The translations under genes were made by a program, and so were the position numbers. Of a stretch of 21,398 nt of DNA, positions 20,301-21,398 are shown piece by piece. The stretch is from Guyanagaster necrorhizus (Eukaryota; Basidiomycota; Agaricomycetes; Agaricales; Physalacriaceae), in assembly GCF_019112545.1 (NCBI RefSeq), contig NW_025064911.1:384361-405758 (forward strand). The letters are read 5' to 3'. Position 1 is the stretch's first letter; each line of letters opens with the position of its first letter. The notes beneath the pieces are model-generated. The model ran no database searches and was not told the origin of the DNA. It saw only the letters and a list, made by a program, of their open reading frames with translations.

Positions 20301-20694
20301 TGCTTAATAGAACTAACCTCAGAAGAGTGAGCTAAGATCTTGTGTGATGAAATTTATGCTAAGTATGGTATATCTCAAATTATCATCTCTGATCAAAGAC
20401 TACAATTTATATCTAAGTTTTTAGATGACCTTTACCATCTCTTAAACATTTGATGGAATATCTCAACCACATATCATCCCCAAACTAATGGATAGACAGA
20501 ATGGGTCAATCAAAAAATTGAAAAATACTTTTGGCTATTTATCAATTATTAACAAGATGACTGAGTCAAATGGCTCACTCTAGCAGCCTTTCAACATAAC
20601 AATTGCATTCACTCAGCAACCAGCAAGATACTATTTTTTATTAATTATAATCATCACTCAAACATATCTTAAACTGATCACATTCACACAACAA
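17375..20694 (+). pseudogene. pol: pol of gypsy copy B (protease, RT, RNase H, integrase), broken and 3' truncated
   Basis: After a Ser/Thr-rich linker, protease (about 17820-18180) keeps ILIDSGCTDSSI with the active Asp at 17884. RT (about 18530-19000) shows VKKK, LQLVQDY.KLNKM, YYTKLDVR and an intact YLDD box at 18941-18952. RNase H (about 19330-19740) shows EADSS, a YDKELLTIMLALEKW-like stretch and DHQNL. The integrase zinc finger is complete (His 20007 and 20022, Cys 20112 and 20121). The core has Asp 20211, Asp 20391 and Glu 20499, spaced D-59-D-35-E and all in one frame. The gene ends at 20694 where copy C enters, so the chromodomain is missing. Stops, mostly from C-to-T changes, and a frame change between protease and RT make it inactive. 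Protease is in the -1 frame relative to the gag knuckle, as in A. Confidence 0.88.
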
Positions 20695-21164
20695 TGTTAA
20701 GCCTAAATTCTATATGACCAAAACACATGATAAACTGACACTGCCTTGCACTTTGGGCAATGATGTCAGAGTCCACTATATGTGTTGTTTGGCTTTGTAT
20801 TGTCAAGGCATTGCAAGTTGCTTGAAATAAGATGGTGGAGATAAAACTTTAGCTCAAAGCTGGAGATACTACAGCAAGAGCTATGCTACTTATATACTAG
20901 TCATCATCTATTTTATAGATATAACTATCTAATTGTGCATCCTAGCATAATAGAGCATTTTGTTCAGTGTCATTAAGCTATCTACAAAAGAGTATTGTCT
21001 GTCATTGAGCAGTTACCATTATATCAAAGAACAATGACTGATTAAGCATTGTTGTGATGATTAAGCCTGTCCCACAGTTCTAAGTGCTGGTTAGATGCTC
21101 TGACTAAGCAAAGATAGAGGTTAATCCCTGAAATAAAAGATGAAAATGAGGAAAAATCATAATA
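20695..21164 (-). repeat. 3' LTR of gypsy copy C (470 bp, minus strand)
   Basis: Homologous to the other family LTRs. On the minus strand it starts TATTATG (at 21164) and ends GGCTTAACA (at 20695). The minus-strand TATA box is near 20889-20896 and the conserved RNA-start motif at 20847-20863. A polypurine tract and internal sequence follow directly on its right side, so it is an attached LTR, not a solo one. Confidence 0.9.
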
Positions 21165-21167
21165 TTA

Positions 21168-21177
21168 TCTCCTCTTT
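21168..21177 (-). promoter_or_regulatory. Polypurine tract of copy C
   Basis: AAAGAGGAGA on the minus strand, three bases before the LTR start, matching 12004-12013 of copy A. Confidence 0.75.
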
Positions 21178-21276
21178 AAGACCATCATTCTGATAGTTAA
21201 TTTAGAGATAAGTATGCTGGTCCAGTGGCAGATAACCTGCTCTTCTTCTTGTAAGATTCATAAAGACACTGACTGG

Positions 21277-21398
21277 TGATGTACTTGGTAATGGCTAAGT
21301 GACTAAGAGAGGTGAATGAGGAATGAACTCTCAATCACCAACACCTAACCACTCAATACACAATCACCAAATACAGTTGAGGTCAGTTGTTTTGAGTA
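21277..21398. mobile_element. Second LTR2 copy, cut by the window end
   Basis: TGATGTACTTGGTAATGG and onward matches 14970-15089 with four substitutions and a 2-base indel. It is preceded by ACTGG, unlike the ACCAC before the first copy, which fixes the element's left boundary at TGATGT. One substitution removes the CpG found at 15084-15085. It is inserted in copy C; whether it is a solo LTR or a full element cannot be seen. Confidence 0.8.

Larger units (their letters stand above)
12298..20694 (+). mobile_element. Ty3/gypsy chromovirus copy B, nested in copy A's 3' LTR
   Basis: Same family and orientation as A. It has its own 5' LTR (12298-12756), primer binding site, gag (interrupted by LTR2 at 14970-16381), protease, RT, RNase H and integrase. 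It is cut at 20694 within the integrase C-terminal part by minus-strand copy C, so its chromodomain, polypurine tract and 3' LTR are not in the window. Because B sits in A's 3' LTR it is younger than A. Its coding remains are somewhat better preserved: protease DSG, RT YLDD, and complete integrase zinc finger and D,D35E. Confidence 0.92.
20695..21276 (-). mobile_element. Ty3/gypsy chromovirus copy C, 3' end only, minus strand
   Basis: It is inserted in the integrase of copy B in the opposite direction. Reading the minus strand from 21276: a short piece of the pol C-terminal region and tail, a polypurine tract (AAAGAGGAGA, 21168-21177), then a 3' LTR. A second LTR2 copy begins at 21277, so the rest of C lies beyond it, outside the window. 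The 5' LTR and right target duplication are not visible. Confidence 0.85.

Noticed and set aside
1..21398. CRISPR arrays, tRNA, rRNA, bacterial operons
   Set aside because: No regularly spaced repeats, no tRNA-like cloverleaf or rRNA core sequence, and no intact prokaryote-type gene run were seen.

Overview
This window reads as a transposon graveyard in a fungal genome. It holds nested, heavily mutated copies of a chromodomain-type Ty3/gypsy LTR retrotransposon, one pogo-like DNA transposon and a second long LTR-like repeat. I see no intact protein-coding gene, no RNA gene and no prokaryotic feature. A fungus is the best guess because the element types fit (a Tigger/CENP-B-like pogo transposase; a chromovirus that appears to be self-primed) and the coding DNA is intron-poor. 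The species cannot be named from this sequence. Apart from about the first 970 bases and a patch near 15.08-15.88 kb, CpG is almost absent: I found only three in the remaining ~19.6 kb. Most in-frame stops in the old genes are TGA, TAG or TAA where CGA, CAG or CAA would be expected. That is the mark of long-term cytosine methylation and deamination, or a RIP-like process.

Layout. 1-~970: flank with ordinary CpG, no gene recognised. ~970-1211 and 3596-3953: CpG-free AT-rich sequence of unknown origin around the DNA transposon. 1212-3595: pogo/Tigger-like transposon with 20-bp terminal inverted repeats, a TA target duplication and a broken transposase gene. 3954-12297: gypsy copy A (5' LTR, gag, pol with protease, RT, RNase H, integrase and chromodomain, polypurine tract, truncated 3' LTR). 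A reverse-strand solo LTR of the same family (8779-9246, target duplication ACAAG) sits inside A's RT. 12298-20694: gypsy copy B, inserted into A's 3' LTR, with gag interrupted by a 1.41-kb LTR-like element of another family ('LTR2', 14970-16381, target duplication ACCAC or CCAC). 20695-21276: 3' end of gypsy copy C on the minus strand, inserted into B's integrase. 21277-21398: start of a second LTR2 copy, cut by the window edge, inserted into C.

How the parts work together. In a live gypsy element, gag forms the particle, pol supplies protease, RT/RNase H and integrase, and the chromodomain steers integration to marked chromatin. Here the LTRs still show a TATA box about 30 bp upstream of a conserved CCAGCTTTGAGCTAA-type segment. 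That segment is complementary to the sequence just after the LTR, which points to Tf1/sushi-style self-priming rather than tRNA priming. All copies are dead, but B's integrase keeps its zinc-finger ligands and D,D35E residues. The inferred order of events is A, then B and the solo LTR, then C and LTR2 in B, then LTR2 in C. I did not find a wholly new kind of system. The least-explained piece is LTR2, with its palindromes and short repeats.
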